Shown piece after piece: positions 1 to 11,239 of a stretch of DNA of 64,000 nt. The position numbers were made by a program, and so were the translations under genes. Positions within the stretch are counted from its first letter, which is position 1. Every line of letters starts with the position of its first letter. The DNA is from Galaxea fascicularis (Eukaryota; Cnidaria; Anthozoa; Scleractinia; Euphylliidae), in assembly GCA_948470475.1 (NCBI GenBank), contig OX419339.1, positions 18,267,575 to 18,331,574 of the forward strand, read 5' to 3'. The notes under the pieces were generated by a model. The model did not search any database, was not told where the DNA came from, and was given only the letters and a program-made list of their open reading frames with translations.

Positions 1-229
1 CAGAGAAATACGAGGAAACAGATTTTGGCACAATGAAGCAGACCACAAAAGGAAAATAGGAACTTCCTGCATGTGTCATGTAAACATTTATGCTGATCTG
101 AAGTCTCGTACCAGTCTCATGTAATCTCTTCATACTTTCAGACCGGGCTCATGTAAACTGAATCGACTGAATTAGTCTGAGTCATACCGGTCAGAGTTTG
201 TACCGGTCTCATGTAATCAGGGCCCTAGT
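1..229. mobile_element. End of a DNA transposon with subterminal repeats, extends beyond the window
   Basis: No coding sequence is recognised here. Variants of a short motif recur: GTACCAGTCTCATGTAATC near 110, GACCGGGCTCATGTAAAC near 142 and GTACCGGTCTCATGTAATC near 200, and the last copy runs into CAGGGCCC at about 220-228. Directly after this the decayed LINE reverse transcriptase resumes on the minus strand, so the boundary looks like the end of an element inserted into that LINE. Short subterminal repeats next to a defined end are typical of hAT and similar DNA transposons. The superfamily is not determined because the other end lies outside the window. Confidence 0.4.
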
Positions 230-1547
230 TTTCATACTTTCCCAACCTAGTTCCTCAAGCAGGCGTTGCCTGCTAATTCCTTTTAATAGCACCAGCAACC
301 ACTTTGGCTGCTTCGTATTGCACATGCTTGAGAAGATCACTCTCAGTATCAGTAGAACCGCTCCAGATAACGTCTGCATACTCCATTACAGGCCGGACTA
401 AAGACTTATATAGCCTGCAGAGGGTTTGCCTATCGACTTTAAACCGGATCTCTTTTAGCATATTGAGCCTCTTACAAGCTTTCTCATAAATTTGAAGCAC
501 ATAGAGCTTCCAAGAGAGATTATTAGTTAGTGTGACACCCAAATGTTTATGCTGGGAAACCTCCTCAATAGGAGTTCCATCAAAAAGAAGAACCGGATGA
601 GAAGGCTTATTGCGTTTCGTAGAAAAAAGTCATAAGGATTGATAGTAACAAGCCATTTCAAAGCCCACTCTTTAATTCAATTCAAATCATCCAAAAGTTT
701 AGAAAAAGAAAGAGCTGGGTCTTCCAAAACATTGAAAAGAGAGGTGTCGTCAGATTTAATATTTTGGGTTGTATCATTAATATAAATTAAAAAAAGAAGA
801 GGACCAAGCACAGAGCCTTGAGGCACCCCGGCCTTAACACTTGTCTATTCAGAAGACTGGCCATCGATGATTACACGTTGCTTATGATCGGATACCGGTA
901 AATAACTTTTGAATCAGGCTAATAAGGGATCTCTGATGCCAATCGACTTAACTTTGAAAAGCAAACCATCATGCCATACACGATCGAAAGCTTTACTAAT
1001 ATCGAGGTAGATCATTCTAACCTCTTTGCCGTGCTCGAGTGCTTCATACGTTTTGTGAACTGAATAGAGCAGCTGATTGGCAGTAGAATCGCCAGGCCTA
1101 AAGCCTGACTGTAACGGATTTAGAAAACCAATTCCCAGAAGAAAATGATAAAGCCTAATAAAAACGACCTTTTCTAGAACCTTAGATAATGAATTAAGCA
1201 GAGAAACTGGGCGATAGTTTGATTTACACTGACGATCGTCTTTTTTAAATAAAGGAATAACATTGGCCGCCTTCCACTGTGCAGGGAAAACCCCGCACTG
1301 AAGAGAAAGATTGCTGAACAATGAAAAAGTGTGCGCAAAACCGTCCGTGCTCATTTTTATAATTCTATTGCCGATGCCGTCAGGTCCACAAGCTTTGCCT
1401 ACATCAAGAGTCAAAAATAAATCTCGAATTTCTGTTTCAGAAGAAGTAATATGGGATAATATTTCTGCAGTTTGATAAATTTAGCATCATCAGGCAGAAC
1501 AGCAGAGCTATCATCGCCGCGATTCACCATCTTAATCCTCCCCGACT
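230..1547 (-). pseudogene. LINE-A reverse transcriptase region, decayed
   Basis: This is the RT part of a non-LTR retrotransposon, with frames broken several times. In protein order (falling coordinates) one sees the finger block with VIPLFKKDDRQ and SNYRPVSLLNSL, the SGFRPGDST block, motif A as DISKAFDRVWHDGLL near 960-1010, motif B as [13 protein letters not shown] near 800-835, the catalytic box reduced to SDDTSL near 745, and the thumb at 273-542 containing VRPVMEYADVIW. After the thumb the protein runs out of frame as SRQRLLEELGW near 240-275 and is cut by the transposon end at 229. Motif B is frameshifted by an extra T in a T-run. The copy is dead; the clade is CR1/L2/Jockey-like and was not resolved. 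Confidence 0.85.
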
Positions 1548-1555
1548 TTCTCTGT

Positions 1556-1743
1556 CCGACCTCGTAGCTTAGTCGGCAGAGCAACGGTAGATCTAATCCA
1601 GAGGTCGTGGGTTTGATTCCCACCGAGGTCGTAAGAATTTTTTCTTTGCCTCGTGTGGTTCCCTGATACCCTTTACTAGGGCTAACGCCCAGTGGGTTTT
1701 TCATGGGTTTCTATTAGCACTTTAATTTACACTTCAGAGTTAA
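1556..1743 (+). mobile_element. tRNA-derived SINE inserted in LINE-A
   Basis: The head at 1557-1632 is tRNA-like. GACCTCG and CGAGGTC form a perfect 7-bp acceptor stem, TAGCTTAGTCGG matches the Pol III A box (TRGCNNAGYNGG), and GGTTTGATTCC is one change from the B box. GTGGG/CCCAC forms the T stem. The anticodon stem does not pair, so this is not a working tRNA. The unit is flanked by the 8-bp direct repeat TTCTCTGT (1548-1555 and 1744-1751). Removing it rejoins the minus-strand LINE linker, so it is a SINE insertion younger than the LINE. Confidence 0.8.
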
Positions 1744-1751
1744 TTCTCTGT

Positions 1752-2568
1752 TCCACCACTTGTATCATCAACAGTACACCCATGTACTTTGACTTGCGAA
1801 GTATTCATTGAGTAAATTTGCCTTTTCTTTCGCAGCAGAAATAACATCACAACCTTCAATTAAAGATGGTATCTAAGTCATCATTTTCTCACCATAAATA
1901 GACGTAATGAGGCCCCACCATTTCTTGGAGCCAATATTAGGATCAGATAACTTTATATTGAGGTCGGAATAATATCTCGATTTATTAAATTTAAGTAATG
2001 AAGTAGTAAAATTGCATTGACGTCTGTACCTATCCCAAGACAAAACTGATCTATTTTTGCAATAAGCTTTAAGAAGTCTGTGCATCTCGCTATTCATCCA
2101 CAGTTTATCATTCGCCCAAATCATGAGGGACTTACAAGTAACATACTTTACAATTGTGGTATGGAATAAAGAAAACCAGTCCTCAAATATGGCATCAACA
2201 TCAAAGTGATTTAAAATACTTTCCCAATCACAATTACTCAGACAAGAATTCAAGGTCTCAACATCAACATTCACAAAATTCCAGACTTTACGTGTAAAAC
2301 ATTTGTGCTTCTCTAAAGAAATATCAATTTTCCCAAAAATAAAACAATGATCACAATTAGCAGGTGGGCTGAAAGTTCCCGAGTTAAGAAAGAAACCCGG
2401 CAAATTAGTAATTATCAAATCAAGGATAGTCTCACCAGATTCTGTTATTCTACTTGATTCGTTAATTATCTCAGAAAGATTGTTACATTCGAACCAATGA
2501 TAAAGCAAAGAGCCCAAATCACTGCACACTGAAGGATTTCCTGGGTCGTCCAGGATATGAATGAGTGA
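1752..2568 (-). pseudogene. LINE-A endonuclease C-terminus and linker, decayed
   Basis: The open stretch at 1873-2529 carries the end of an APE-type endonuclease (GETILDLIITN, then CDHCFIFG, the SDH-like catalytic region) and then the basic linker that precedes the RT. The frame continues past a break as IEGCDVISAAKEKANLL near 1800-1860, which joins the RT portion beyond the SINE. At the upstream end the coding match can be followed as LDDPGNPS to about 2568 and then stops, so this copy is 5' truncated or interrupted there. No complete endonuclease domain is present. Confidence 0.75.
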
Positions 2569-3164
2569 TTTTCCCCAGCTTAACTAGGGGGGTTAGGGGG
2601 AATGCTCCCCCAAGAAAATTTGAAATTTAGTGCTCTCAGAATGCAATTTTCCTGCATTCTGAGAGCACTTCAAGCTATTCATACACATTGAAGGCTACCA
2701 CTGAAGATGTAGTAGGTCTGCAGCCTGGATTGCTGTCTTGGCTGCTTGTGGGAGTGCAAATAACTCTCCAGTGGGAATGAAGGAAAAAATGTCAGGATTT
2801 ATTAGTGAATATTAAGAAACGTCATTGTTATGAAAATGTATCAGCAAAACTGAGAAATTGGAATCATACTTGCCTTTTTCAGGCTTACAGATCAGTGTAT
2901 AAAATGATGTGGTCCAATAAGCCCAGACTGAGAGAATAATGTAAAAGCCATGTAAGCTTATTGAACACCCAGTGTCAGAGGACAAATAACTCTAAAAGCT
3001 ATTGAAGAATGCTTTTTTTGTCCAGATATTAGTATCAACACAGTTGTACCACAGACACCAGTTATGTATCTGTACTGCTCTCCATCAGTTTAAGGATTAC
3101 ATCAATCCTGATGGAACATAACTCACAAGTACTCTAGAAACACTAGTGACTGTCTGGTACCAAA
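2569..3164. other. Non-coding spacer, probably 3' part of the hAT element
   Basis: No coding potential is seen. A G-rich then C-rich stretch (GGGGGGTTAGGGGGAATGC followed by CTCCCCC) lies at 2586-2612, and GTGCTCTCAGAATGCA recurs as an inverted copy at about 2628-2668 (TGCATTCTGAGAGCAC), giving a clear hairpin. These lie just beyond the 3' end of the hAT coding region and may be part of its non-coding terminus. That is inference; matching TIRs and a target duplication were not found. Confidence 0.35.
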
Positions 3165-5253
3165 TTATCCATTTAAAATATTTTTCATTTTCATTCTTCT
3201 GGGATGTAAATTTGCAAATAAGTCTATAATTTGTTCAAGGTCTAATTCCATTTCTCTATGGGCATGCATCAGTGCTAATACATTCAGTCTATCCTGAACC
3301 ATTGTACTTCTCAAATAAGTCTTCAGATTTCGGAGGGTTGAGATGGACCTTTCACAAGATGCCGATGAAATGGGAATGGTTATCAGGATTTGAAGTATAG
3401 TATATATATTCACATAAGCAATCTTATCAATTTGTTCCAGGGTGGCATCTATGCTGTCAGGGATGTCTTCTCTTCTATCATTTTTCCCCCTCCACATTCT
3501 TTCTGGTAAACCTGCATAATTAGGGATATCATGTCTGTAATGGTTACAAAATTCCCCAACATTATCCTTCCAAATGGGATCAGTAGCCAACAAAATAGAA
3601 GGAATCACTGAAAATCCTTTGTAGCACACAAAAACATCATCTTCGAAATCTGCTGTCCAGTTGTGCAAGAGCATGGTTAAGGAAGTCTGTTGTCAGATTG
3701 ATCCTGTAATAGTCTTCAGGGGTTGGGGCTGGTGCATTGTTTCTGTGAACTTGCCTCTGAATTATCCTGGGCATGATTGGCTGTACTGAAACACGTCCTG
3801 CTAAGGTAACAGCTTCTTCATAGAGAGCATGGTGCCTGGTATCAATGTCAGTTTGCATATCTGTTAAGGCCGATTTTAACAGATCAATTTCCTCTTTTGC
3901 TTTGAGAAGATCCATTGCTTTCTTTTGTAGCCTAACTGTGAGTGGTCTGGTTACAAGTCTGAAATGTGTCTCACAATAGCAAGAGTAACAATAAAGGAAA
4001 ATGTGATTGCATTAATTAAAGCTTGTGCATCATTTCTACTGTTTTGATTCCAGTTCCCATGGCCAGAAGCATTTCTGTTCATTGAAATGTCTTCAAGTGT
4101 AGCCACAACTGGACGAAGAAGCTCCACGATTCGGTCCATACCATCAATGCGCTCAATCCACCTTGTTCGACACATATTTACCAAAACAAAGTGGTTGGCA
4201 GCAGGCATCAGTACTCTAATCTTCTTGATCAAATGCTGCTGTCGCTTTGGGGAATTGTCAAAAAATTCGGAGAGCTTTCTTACAACATCCATCATGTTTC
4301 TAACAAGTGGTAATTGGCACGTGTCAGCAACACACAAGTTAAGCCTATGATTCATACAGTGAACATAAATAGCCTTGTCATGTTCAGCCCTAATAAGTGA
4401 TGAAGCTCCATTCAAACGCCTAGACATATTGCCTGCACCATCATAACACTGGCCATGACAGTCATCCATAGATAGTCCTAAATCAGCTACAGCACCAATT
4501 ATTAAATCTTTGATAGCTGGTCCTGTTGGTCGAATCGAGAAATCTGATCACCACTGAAAGATTTTCTTTGTTTGATATGTCAGCTGCTTCATCAGACATA
4601 ATAGAAAAATATTTACCATCCCTGATTTCCTGTGACAAATTATTTACTATGATAGCACGTGCAGTTGTAATCATCTCGTTTTGAATGGTTTTAGAAATAT
4701 AAGTCGCATTTCTGGGTGCAGTTTCCAGGTGATGTTTTAGTGTTTGGTCGCCGCTGTCAATTCGAAATTCTAACAGTGCCTGGAAATTACTGGAAAGACT
4801 TGCATTCTGTGGATCATCATCTTGTCTATTTCGGAGGGCTATGTTGTTTTTTCCGCAGAAAATTATTGTTTTCAGAATTTTGCGATTTCTGTTGATTTGC
4901 TGGTCAATTGGGACCACTGCTCTCCTCATATTTCTGAGAAAATTCTCCATTGCTATCACTACAAAATTATGCATCTCACATTTCCCGCTCGTGTGTTTGG
5001 TAAAACATGAAATGGTGGATGTCCAAAGTGTGAGTGGAGACTTGTACAATTTGTCTAGTTTATTCGCGTTTCACCTACACTGGACTCCAAAACAAACACA
5101 CGGTAAACAAAATGCACCATCGAGATATTTAGAGTATGCTAAACAGGGAAATCTTTTCAGCCAGCTCCACAAAAAATGACGGTTAGAATTCGAACATTCC
5201 ATTGCATGCTGGGAAGTCAAATAGCTGACCTTATGACGAACTTTGGTCTCCAA
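3165..5253 (-). pseudogene. hAT-family transposase with TTF/DUF4371 architecture, broken
   Basis: The order of blocks is that of ZMYM/TTF-type hAT transposases. At 5071-5253 is a zinc-finger start (HFLWSWLKRFPCLAYSK, AFCLPCVCFG). At 4483-5049 is a DUF4371-like region with YFSIMSDEAADISNKENL. At 3951-4520 comes the catalytic core with CHGQCYDGAGNMSRR and HCMNHRLNLCVADTC. At 3637-3915 is the linker, and at 3165-3674 the hAT C-terminal dimerisation segment with ISSASCERSISTLRNLKTYLR. The reading frame changes at about 5060, 4530, 3945 and 3650, with stops between, so it cannot be made as one protein. In life such an enzyme cuts and pastes its own element. The blocks are all present and in order, so the loss looks like point and small indel decay. 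Confidence 0.88.
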
Positions 5254-8200
5254 AAAAGATTATGCAAATTAGGCGAAGGGTAGATTGTATCTACCCATAG
5301 CTTATTATTAACTGTAACCGAATATCAAAGTTCTTAAGATAAGAGCAAGCGAGGTGTTGGTACAATGTTTGCATCAACATTTTATTGGAACTTATTGACA
5401 GACAAGACACAAGCAGAGTGAAACACTAAACCCCCAACTTGGGTGCTATTTGACATCAAAAGCTATTATCCAGATGCTGTGATTTGTACAGATTTTTGTT
5501 ATGGTTTCGATCACGTTTGCTCTCGCATGAACAAACATAGGCACGCAATGCGTGCTTGAGCTATTTTGTGAAGGGTGGTAAAATGTTGATAACATAGGGA
5601 GAAGTCAGAAAATGGTTGAATGGTGAGTCATTTATCTGTGGCGCTTTTGGTTTTTGCGATGATATCAGAGAAGTACCAGCAAACTGTTTTTCGTTTGATT
5701 TTTGTTTAGTTTTCTTATTTCTAAGACTGATTTTGAGTTTGATTTGTACCAATTAAATAGTCATTCATCCTACATTTTTTGAAACAAGAGTTTTATTAAT
5801 TCCGCAAAAACCGATATGTAATATATTTTCTATTATTTGTTCATTTTCTTTCTCCGCACTTTCGCAAACACTATATTCGTCCAGTCTCTCAAATTCCCAA
5901 AATATACGTACACATGCTGAAACAGTTACAGGACCCATGAAGAAATATTCACAAACAAACGAACCACCAAACACACTGTAATATACAACACCAGCAAAAA
6001 CAAATTAACGTTGAACAAATAGTACTGATAACGAATATAGATGTAATTGCCATAATTCATCAATTTCTGATTTTCAAGTGCTTTGTACTTTTTACTTTGG
6101 ACAGCAAAAGTAGCCCGACCTCTTATTTTAGTGTTGGGCCTTTTGCTGACAAAGTCTGTGTACAGTAAGCAGATGAGCGGAACACTGCGTTATATTCCAT
6201 AATAAGGGCAATATTAAACTTACCGACTCGAAAACAAACCACCAATTAATTCCAAAATAAGCTCCTCCGAATTAAGAGCGTCATCAGTTGTACAATATTT
6301 AAAAACCCAATCAACAGACAAACAACGGATTGAAATCTGCCAATAAGAAGAAGAGAAAATTGAAGTTGAGAAAAGTAACCAATAAAAAACGGTTAAAAGT
6401 GACCAATCATTGTAACAGAAAATAAATTCAATTAGATGTTATTGTAAACAAGTTGAATTGACCACGTGCAAATCTTGTGATGGATGCACGTGACATAAAG
6501 TTCGCAGTCGCATTTAACCAACAGCGCTGCCTTATTCATGTGGGAATTAACAAATGAACTTGCTATTACCAAACGTATGCACGTGATATATCAAAGTTGA
6601 AAATCGCATTTGATAAACAGGGCTGTATGTCTTTGTGCCTGTTTACACGTGAGAGACAAAAGCAATCCATTTGACAAATGAAATTGCTCACTATCCGAAA
6701 TCACCATTTTCATTGTTTAACATAAAAATGGCTTCACTTCAAGCTGAACAAATATCCAGATTAAGGATTCCCTTCCATAGCATTTTTCTTCCGTACAAAT
6801 ATCACTTGTGAAAACAGCCACTTCTGATTAGACTAATATTTATAGTTTTCAAATCCGTCAAACATATGTTTATTTTTCGTCACACAATGCTTTTCCAGTT
6901 TTAACAATGTTCTTGCAGTTTTGACAAAATTAGCAAAGAAACAAAAAAACACAAGAAAAATGACAAAACTAAGCACTCGTCCACTTCGAAACGAAATGTT
7001 TGCTCCCTGAGTAGGAACCGCTCAACCAAATTACCTTGATGCTGAATCAATTAAGACTAGCATTATTCGTTTAACGTTTTTTGTCGCTTTTCACCACCTG
7101 CATTATTTCCGATAATCAGAGCATTCAATCAGTTCAATGGCAAATAGTAATATGTGATTTAAAGAACACTGCTTGATCTCAGCACGGCATTTCTTCCCCG
7201 CTAGGTCTCTCGCGGTTACACTACAGGTTGTTTGAATAACTCGACGTTTCAATTCTCAAAAACTAAATTTCATTGTTTTTAACCCTTAAAAATTCTCCTC
7301 AGAAGTAGTCGAGTGCCACTAACATACTTCTAGTTTCGTTTTCATTGGGATGACCAAATTCAAAGATGCTGAAAACTCATTGAAGGACTTTCTAGGAGGC
7401 GCAGGTTGTGCATCGCACGCAATTCAAAATAGTAAAGACACTTCCCTGGAAAACGTCAGATGTCACGCTTTTCATTACACAGTAACTTAGCGCTGATTGG
7501 CTCTGAAGTAAATTTTACGTGGACTCCGGCTGATCTTTGCTAACAATGGGAAAGGAATCTGCTGCTCGTTTCAGCAGATGTTCATTGGGGAGGAAAGGTT
7601 GCGTGACGAACCAAAAGAGCGTCTGCGAAGGAGACTAAACACAAGGTTGTTATAACCAACAAGCCGCGGCCGTAAACTTCAAATACTTTCGTCTCCACTT
7701 TACTACCTTCATCATCCATCGAAACAGCACAACTCATACTTCATTCTAATCTGACTCCAGTATCTCACGCCTATTGTTGTCATTCACGCATGCGTTAAAT
7801 ATACAAACCCTTTTCTCCGGAAAGACTACCATAATGATGGTACCCCTTGGCGTGATAGTAATAGATACATCACGCAACGTTAGATGGATGATGCGTGACA
7901 TTCCACGCTGATGTTCTTTTGAGCGTAATCAACACGCATGTGTAACTTAGTCTCAGTGCTGACCATCACTGACCACATGCTATCAAAAAGACCTTTAAAA
8001 CAGGGAATTAGATTGGCGGCTGGCTGAAACAATGCCATCTAAAGAAACCTTTATTTCATTGGTTCAAGGCAGAACCATCCGACCACAGAAGAATTTCTTG
8101 AGCTTCATGCTGACATAGAGCGATTTTGTTTACACAAGTAAACTCTCACACACTGAACAACAAAACTTAAATTTATTATTCGAATGTACAGAAAGTCCTT

Positions 8201-8495
8201 GCCCAATCGAAAAAGTAAGTATGTTTGAACTTCGGATATGTACAAGAATGAGTAAATTTCAGCTGTGAAGAGTTATATTTTGACCAAATTGAAAATACTC
8301 TCCGCTGATAGAAACATACACGATACAGCGTCAACAAATATCAAGTGCCAATCTTTACCAAAAAATATTTATGTATTGACAATAGTTTTTGTGCTTGATT
8401 GGCCCGTTCTTGATAATAAACAATACACTTGAACATGAAACATTAAAGTTCTGTCACCTAAAACTATTCTAGAGTCTGAACAAGCAAACCAGATT
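5254..8495. other. Long AT-rich non-coding stretch
   Basis: I see no supported gene in these 3.2 kb. A small palindrome GGTAGATTGTATCTACC lies at 5279-5295. A stretch near 7520-7650 looks like a dispersed repeat by its phrasing, but this was not verified. Two weak minus-strand open frames (5561-5752 and 5765-5974) have no recognisable motif and are not called. The segment lies between the hAT remnant and the kinase pseudogene and may hold non-coding parts of DNA transposons. Confidence 0.4.
8275..8445 (+). repeat. Direct repeat, copy 1, beside the kinase pseudogene
   Basis: This block resembles 9350-9495 in the same orientation. Shared words in the same order are ATTTTGACCAAATTG, CAATCTTT, AAAATATTT, TATTGACA, GCTTGATTGGC (CACTTGATTGGC in copy 2) and CATGAA. 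The two blocks bracket the kinase-like pseudogene. The divergence is clear, so they are old. The arrangement fits either the leftover of a tandem gene duplication (the same intergenic sequence on both sides) or terminal repeats of an unknown element. I favour tandem duplication. Confidence 0.55.
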
Positions 8496-9278
8496 TTAAA
8501 AGCTTGCACTCAATTCCTTCAGCGTTGGTCATTCCGCTGGTAGCTCACTGCAAGCCCTTTTTGCCGCTTTGATTGACTGAGCTGTGGCAGTTGGCAAGAG
8601 ATCCAACACAGCCAATGTCATTTTCCCGAAGGAAAAAATATGGGAGAAGAGACTTTGCCTTGCCTTTCCAGAGACAATTTCTGGAGCGATGTGCGGATAG
8701 CGTTTCCGGTATTTTTCTTGCTTGTTTTCATGCAATGACATCACTTGTTTCGGCTGTGAGATGAAACGAGCTTTACCAAAATCAATAATCACCAGATTCC
8801 ATTTGTCGTGCCGTTTTTCCAACACAATGTTATTTGGTTTTAGATCATTGTGTAAAATCGCCCAAGTTGTCGATCATTCTGAACATCACTGAGCGACATA
8901 TGCGCATGAACTTTAAATTCCTTCACGGAAACCAAGTATCCTCTGTAATGGGTCAGATAACAATATCCAAAGGTACCACAACCCAGGAATTTTTCTGACC
9001 TCACGATTTCTGTGGAAGTAATTTCTTTGATGGCTAGGAGCTCGGCATGTGTCACATTCGATTGATGCAGCGATTGGCGGCTCTGTGGTCTTTCCTCTTG
9101 TTTTTCGGCTACTGGCAGTTCAGGTGGCTCTTGGCTGTCTTTCTCCTCGCCATGAACTGGTTGACAGTTGTTGGGCGCAACAGCTAGGTCTTTTTGGATC
9201 GCATTTTTCAACTGTTTTTCGGCAGCCTTCTTGTTCCTCCACCTCCTTTAACTTGTCTTTGTCTTTGTTTCTGGCCAT
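8496..9278 (-). pseudogene. Protein kinase-like gene with the middle of the domain deleted
   Basis: Reading on the minus strand from ATG 9278-9276, a charged, lysine/glutamate-rich N-terminus (MARNKDKDKLKEVEEQ) shifts frame near 9230. A kinase N-lobe follows: FLGCGTFGYCYLTHYRG (glycine loop) and VSVKEFK (beta-3 lysine). The alphaC to alphaE part is missing. The sequence jumps to the catalytic loop ILHNDLKPNNIVLE near 8815-8860, then NLVIIDFGKARF (DFG) and YPHIAPEIVSG (APE). A TGA at 8531-8529 follows LPAE where kinases have RP, after which the frame continues as PTLKELSASF to TAA 8498-8496. Deletion, frameshift and nonsense together make it non-functional. The intact relative was probably an active Ser/Thr or dual-specificity kinase. 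Confidence 0.8.
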
Positions 9279-9349
9279 TCAGTGGAAACAAATATACATG
9301 TAATTCAGTAAAAATGAAACAAAATCAGGATACGTAGTACACGAAGGAA

Positions 9350-9495
9350 GAGCTAGATTTTGACCAAATTGCTATATGATCCAGCGAACAAAAGAAACAC
9401 GGCTCAATCTTTCAGACCGGAAAATATTTGCGGTATTGACACCAAAGTTTGCACTTGATTGGCTGTTTCTTAATAACTAACCATTAAACATGAAC
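9350..9495 (+). repeat. Direct repeat, copy 2, beside the kinase pseudogene
   Basis: This is the second copy of the block at 8275-8445, lying just upstream of the kinase-like start. It keeps ATTTTGACCAAATTG, CAATCTTT, AAAATATTT, TATTGACA and CACTTGATTGGC in order, with many substitutions and small indels between them. Beyond it, at 9496-9994, nothing coding is supported. Confidence 0.55.
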
Positions 9496-9994
9496 ATCAG
9501 GATTAAGATTGGTCATTCCAGTCCTGGGCATCCACCTCCAAAACTAGATGCGACTTATGCCCGTCCATGTTCAATACTACAACTGCGTTACTCAGGCACA
9601 AAGAAGCGAAACATCACTCAGAGACCCAATCATTGTTATTTTTGCCATTTTATAATGGCGAGGAGGTTGTATGGGTCCCCCCAAGAAACAGGACAGGGTG
9701 AAGGTCATATAACTATAAGGAATGGATAACTGGCATAGTTGACAGCATGAATTTATTTCTTCATCTGAAAGCTGCTGGTAAGTGAGTTTTGCTAGATAGA
9801 CCCAAAAAATTGTGCTTTAACGACTAACTCCTGCTATATACTTGTCTTAATTCACTGGATTTTCGAGTAAGGAAATAAAAGCATGAGCACGCAGACCAAT
9901 CTTCAACGTGGGAGCCAGCCGTGTTGTGTGACCCTAGTACCAATTATTGTCCTCAGAGGAGATATAATACATGCTTTTATTAATTTTTTTTTAG

Positions 9995-10466
9995 GGAAAT
10001 GGTGTCGTGTTGAAAGAATGTTTGTTCCAGAAGAGTACATGCAAACTCTACGAACAGACATGCCCAACGCCCTCATGAATAGTGCCAGGAAGAAGAAGCA
10101 CTTACAGCCACCTGTATGGAGTGGAGGGAAGCATCAAAAGTTTTTCATTACAGAGATTATGAAATAAATGACATTCACACCGTCTTGAGCCAGCACAGTA
10201 CCGTACCTTTAGCATTAAAGAAGTCTTACTTTGGAGATCAGGAGTTATCTGAAAGGAGCATCCCGCAAAGTGCAAGAGAGGCGCTGAAGGCAGCTTAAGA
10301 AAGGGGAACTATCCAATATCCAACTGTGAAACTCGAAATCATGGTTGGACGTGGCGAAGGCAGAGCAACAAGGGAGTTTGAGATGATCTGGTCGTCAGAG
10401 CTGTTCTCTGCAACTGCCCATGGCAAGCTAACCTTGCGTTTTTATGTTTCTAAAGTCTCATTATGA
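9995..10466 (+). pseudogene. Unrecognised protein, last exon, with one frameshift and one stop
   Basis: A run of T followed by TTAG ends at 9994 and makes a good splice acceptor. The exon then reads RVERMFVPEEYMQTLRTD and NALMNSARKKKHLQPPVW. A one-base change in the T-run near 10140 shifts the frame, after which it reads HYRDYEINDIHTVLSQH, VPLALKKSYFGDQELSE and SIPQSAREALKAA. An in-frame TAA sits near 10297, then ERGTIQYPTVKLEIMVG continues to TGA at 10464-10466. The composition is clearly that of a real protein, but I do not recognise the family. It converges on the Ulp1-like gene; whether both belonged to one element is unknown. Confidence 0.55.
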
Positions 10467-10657
10467 ATTAGTTATTTAATGACGTGTACTCTTTTAGTGG
10501 TCTTTTAGTATGGAAAATAAACTATTAAGTACAGTGACCTATTATACTTTTAATACCTGCCTGTTTTGACATTGATCATTATTCAATCGTTCCTCTAAAA
10601 CATTTACAAACCTGACTGATTAAAAACAATAAGTAATGTGCATAACAAATTCAAAAG

Positions 10658-11023
10658 ATGGACTGGCTACCCAAGGGAGACAGCACAAGTTTAAATCCTA
10701 ATAATTAATGATTAATGCACTGCCTTCAGATAACAACAGTCCAAGATGAACTGACTGCCCAAGGGAGACAGCACAAATTTAAAGATTAATACCCTGCCTT
10801 CAGATAACAACAGTCCAAAATGAACTGACTACCCAAGGGAGACAGCACAAGTTTAAATCTTAATAATTATATGATTAATGCACTGCCTTCAGATAACAAC
10901 AGTCGAAGATGAACTGACTACCCAAGGGAGACAGTACAAGTTTAAATCCTAATAATTATATGATTAATGCACTGCCTTCAGATAACAACAGTCCAAGATG
11001 AACTGACAACCCAAGGGAGACAA
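10658..11023. repeat. Minisatellite, about 4.3 copies of an 88-bp unit
   Basis: The unit begins AGATGAACTGACTACCCAAG and contains GGGAGACAGCACAAGTTTAA, TTAATGCACTGCCTTCAG and ATAACAACAGTCCA. Copies start near 10658, 10745 (shortened to about 74 bp), 10818, 10906 and 10995 (partial). Copies are highly similar, so the array is fairly young. A degenerate related piece, CCTTCGGATAACAG, lies near 11184. Confidence 0.85.
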
Positions 11024-11239
11024 CAATAAATTACTATTAATAAAACCTTAAATAATTCAAGTGATCGCTTACGAAAGAGTTTTTGAAACAGCATTTGACT
11101 GAGAAAAAACGGTTATTTACAAAGTATTCGCTTATGGGAGGTGCTTGCTATGACAGAATGGACTAGCTGTATGTAATGTGTGACCTTCGGATAACAGCCC
11201 AAAGTCGTTGACTGTCCTGTTTGGATTAAGATCCACAGT

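Noticed and set aside
1557..1632. Working tRNA gene
   Set aside because: Acceptor and T stems pair and both Pol III boxes are present, but the anticodon stem does not form and the unit has an 8-bp target duplication, so it is a SINE head.
5561..5974. Two minus-strand small frames
   Set aside because: No motif, no splice context and AT-driven composition; likely chance.
8275..9495. LTR retrotransposon carrying a kinase
   Set aside because: The repeats lack TG...CA ends, a primer-binding site and a polypurine tract, and no gag or pol lies between them.
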